The notes under the pieces: model-generated
Seen by the model: the letters and a program-made list of their open reading frames with translations, nothing else
Told to the model about the DNA's origin: nothing
Databases searched by the model: none
Translations under genes and position numbers: made by a program
Shown: positions 14,894 to 16,769 of the stretch, one piece after another
How positions within the stretch are numbered: the first letter of the stretch is position 1
Layout: each line of letters begins with the position of its first letter
Source of the DNA: Acidobacteriaceae bacterium
Lineage (GTDB): Bacteria; Acidobacteriota; Terriglobia; Terriglobales; Acidobacteriaceae
Direction: 5' to 3'
DNA length: 16,769 nt
Assembly (NCBI GenBank): GCA_003166055.1
Contig: PMWR01000322.1
Coordinates: 1,836 to 18,604 of the forward strand

Positions 14894-15556
14894 ATGAAAA
14901 TAGAAAGGCATGTGTGCCCAACAAAGTTTAGATTTGCCAAGCGCAGGCTTTCTACAACGGCTCCGCAGATTCTGGATATTGGATGCGGGAACAATTCGCC
15001 GAGCCTGACCAAGCATTGGTTCCCGGGATGTCATTACGCGGGTGCGGATATCCAACGGTACAACAACAGCGAGGAAGATGTTGCGGCGATGGACGCGTTT
15101 TATCCCCTTGGTACTGACGGTTCCGGCTATTCCGCGATTCCCGACGCCAGTTTTGATTTCATCATCCTGCATCATGTCATCGAACATATGAGATCGCCGG
15201 CGCCGATCCTGGTTGATATCTGCTCAAAGTTAAAACCAGGCGGGTATATTTGGATCGCGTTTCCCTCGTTGCGCACCTTACACTTTCCTGGCGCGGATTC
15301 CGGGACGCTGCAGTTTTGCGATGATGACACTCATGTCTACGTTCCAGATATCCGGGAGGTTTCGAATGTCCTTCTTGCGCATGGGGTAAAGGTTATACAT
15401 GCGGGTCGAACAAAGGACTTTCTAAGGACGCTCGTCGGTCTGGCGGTATTGCCCAGGGTAATGCTGAAAAAACTGATATTCGGCAAGTTGGAAGTTCGCG
15501 GGCTCTGGCATCTTGTGGGATTCGAAGATCATGTGTTTGGCCAGCGCAAGTTGTAG
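14894..15556 (+). CDS. class I SAM-dependent methyltransferase, second copy
   Basis: A 220-residue methyltransferase. Motif I is ILDIGCGNNSPS (about 26-37), a classical SAM-binding loop. The acidic residue at the end of strand 2 is in HYAGADIQRYN, and SFDFIILHHVIEHM is the motif IV region, followed by LKPGGYIWIAFPS (motif VI-like). The second half (CDDDTHVYVPDIREVSNVLL) resembles glycan-locus methyltransferases in which a His near the active site aids catalysis; that role is inferred. ATG 14894 is preceded by GGTGG at 8 nt; a GTG at 14882 with AGGGA upstream is a near-equal alternative adding four residues. It is the last + strand gene and converges with the glycosyltransferase on the other strand. 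It is not obviously a duplicate of the first methyltransferase. Confidence 0.84.
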   Translation: MKIERHVCPTKFRFAKRRLSTTAPQILDIGCGNNSPSLTKHWFPGCHYAGADIQRYNNSEEDVAAMDAFYPLGTDGSGYSAIPDASFDFIILHHVIEHMRSPAPILVDICSKLKPGGYIWIAFPSLRTLHFPGADSGTLQFCDDDTHVYVPDIREVSNVLLAHGVKVIHAGRTKDFLRTLVGLAVLPRVMLKKLIFGKLEVRGLWHLVGFEDHVFGQRKL

Positions 15557-15673
15557 CCACTCGAACATCACATGCCGGCAAAGCCTCAAAGCCAACGGGC
15601 TCTTGGAATCGAACAGGAATCACTTCCGAATTCTCCGATGCGATCGCCGGGTGTCCAACCCAGAGACATCGAA

Positions 15674-16769
15674 TTAGTCGTAACCCGGCGCTGTCGCCGA
15701 AGTAACATGAACTTCCTGCTCCTCAAAACGCTCCAGAAGGTCCTCGTAAACTGGCAGCACATTTTCGGGCGCGAAATAATTGCGATGGCGTTTGCGGCTT
15801 GCAGCGGCCATCCGCGCAAGTTCTGCCTCATCATTTAGCACACGATCGAGGATCGCGGCCAGATCCTGCGCCCCGGAAAAGAACTGCTGCTCAGAACCCG
15901 CTACCCACCTCGTAAATTGGTTGTCGTGGGCAACGATTGGGTTCCCCGCTGCCAGCGACTCTACCAGGGAGGGATTCGTGCCGCCGACGCGATGGCCATG
16001 AATGTAGGCGCGAGTAAAAAAACGCAATGCATGCACAACATCGACATCATAAATGGCGCCGGCAAACTGGACTTCAGGTCCGGCGGCTTCCATCACCCTG
16101 CGATGGTAGTCGCGAACCTCAGGGTAATAACAGCCTAATACGACCATTTTGAAGCCGCGCCGTCTGCGTGAAAAGGCCTCAACGATTTCGAGAACCGAGT
16201 TCTCGGGCTCCGGTCGCGCAACTACCAGAACATAGTTTCCGGGACTAACGCCAAAGGGGCTCAGCAACGCGGAATCCGCAGAGGAAACTGGCTCAGACTC
16301 ATATGGGATCACGCTGATCTTCCCTTCGGGCGCGAATCGGCTTAAGTATTCGCCAATCTCAGGATGATCTGCGATGAGGTGGTTTGAAAGTGCGGCCCCG
16401 GCGCGCTCATTGAAGCGAAGCCACAATCTCTGCATCCTTGTCCATTTTTCACGGCGCCATTCAAGCCCATCCATATTCATGAGCGAGGTTTTTCCGAGCA
16501 GACGATAGAGGATGCTGAACACGGCGGTATTGTAGCCAAGAGTTAGAACTATCCCCGGCTCCTTGCAGGCGTGAATTGCCGATGCAAGATCGAACCTGAT
16601 CGTGCCGACAGGGCTGGCCGCTCCATAGACCATAACCCTGCGGATCCCGTTCCACTCATCTTCGTGAATTGGCCCTTTGACAGGATTCTGGCAGTAAACA
16701 GTCACTTTGTGGCCGCGATTCGAAAGAAAGAGGGATAGATGTTCCGCGAATGTCTCGAAGCCGCCGTGG
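15674..16769 (-). CDS. DUF1972/GT4 glycosyltransferase (rhamnosyltransferase-like), 5' end outside the window
   Basis: A reverse-strand retaining GT-B glycosyltransferase; 364 codons are visible and the start lies beyond 16769. The first visible residues read HGGFETFAEHL, matching the PxxHGGFETF signature of the DUF1972 N-terminal domain, followed by HKVTVYCQNP. Further marks are LTLGYNTAVFS, MNMDGLEWRREKW, HLIADHPEIGEYL, and in the C-terminal GT4 domain NYVLVVARPEPENSV and YIHGHRVGGTNPSLVESLAAGNP. In this family the first Glu of the usual EX7E motif is Gly, as here, while the second Glu is kept. Characterised relatives are often rhamnosyl- or related transferases of polysaccharide loci, so it probably adds a sugar to the repeat unit. 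Its 3' end converges on the methyltransferase gene, leaving 117 nt with no clear terminator. Confidence 0.9.
   Translation of the reverse strand, partial: HGGFETFAEHLSLFLSNRGHKVTVYCQNPVKGPIHEDEWNGIRRVMVYGAASPVGTIRFDLASAIHACKEPGIVLTLGYNTAVFSILYRLLGKTSLMNMDGLEWRREKWTRMQRLWLRFNERAGAALSNHLIADHPEIGEYLSRFAPEGKISVIPYESEPVSSADSALLSPFGVSPGNYVLVVARPEPENSVLEIVEAFSRRRRGFKMVVLGCYYPEVRDYHRRVMEAAGPEVQFAGAIYDVDVVHALRFFTRAYIHGHRVGGTNPSLVESLAAGNPIVAHDNQFTRWVAGSEQQFFSGAQDLAAILDRVLNDEAELARMAAASRKRHRNYFAPENVLPVYEDLLERFEEQEVHVTSATAPGYD

Noticed and set aside
14660..15187. 175-codon - strand frame across the second methyltransferase
   Set aside because: It overlaps the methyltransferase core, whose motifs are unmistakable; the reverse translation shows no family features.
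15570..15620. Terminator hairpin between the convergent methyltransferase and glycosyltransferase genes
   Set aside because: AGCC/GGCT arms need a bulge, and no T-run follows on either strand.
15572..15838. 88-codon + frame over the end of the DUF1972/GT4 gene
   Set aside because: Mostly antisense to a well-supported gene, with no ribosome binding site or motif.

Overview
The window reads as part of an exopolysaccharide/capsule biosynthesis locus of the Wzx/Wzy-dependent type, from a diderm bacterium. The outer-membrane proteins (a Wzi-family barrel and a Wza/KpsD-like export protein), the heptose-nucleotide enzyme and the medium-to-high G+C content fit an Acidobacteriota (Terriglobia-like) genome. 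That assignment is an inference from protein style, with no marker gene in the window to confirm it.

Layout. Bases 1-1130 hold no intact gene. They look like a graveyard containing a reverse-strand scrap of a type I restriction HsdR helicase and a forward-strand scrap of an integrase/transposase. From 1131 to 15556 all convincing genes lie on the + strand: Wzi-family outer-membrane protein; a 25-codon relic of a nucleotide-sugar epimerase N-terminus; bifunctional heptose kinase/adenylyltransferase HldE; multi-SLBB polysaccharide export protein; Wzz-type chain-length protein without a kinase domain; Wzx-type flippase; GT9 glycosyltransferase; Wzy/O-antigen-ligase-type membrane protein; SAM methyltransferase; second GT9; second SAM methyltransferase. 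At the right edge a DUF1972/GT4 glycosyltransferase lies on the - strand, converges on the second methyltransferase and runs out of the window at its 5' end.

How the genes may work together. HldE would supply ADP-heptose, and GT9 enzymes classically transfer heptose from ADP-heptose, so the two GT9 proteins could build heptose into a lipid-linked repeat unit. The DUF1972/GT4 enzyme would add another sugar, and one or both methyltransferases may decorate or cap the glycan. Wzx would flip the unit, the polymerase would extend it under Wzz control, and the SLBB protein and Wzi would carry it through and onto the outer membrane. The initiating glycosyl-phosphate transferase, a tyrosine kinase and the other heptose enzymes (GmhA, GmhB, HldD) are not in the window.

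Regulation and mosaicism. Export protein, Wzz, Wzx and the first GT9 are tightly packed (68, 3 and 0 nt gaps), with a perfect 11-bp hairpin between the first two. The later genes are more loosely spaced, look poorer in G+C and have candidate promoters of their own, suggesting a piecemeal assembled locus. No tRNA, rRNA, CRISPR array or intact mobile element was seen.
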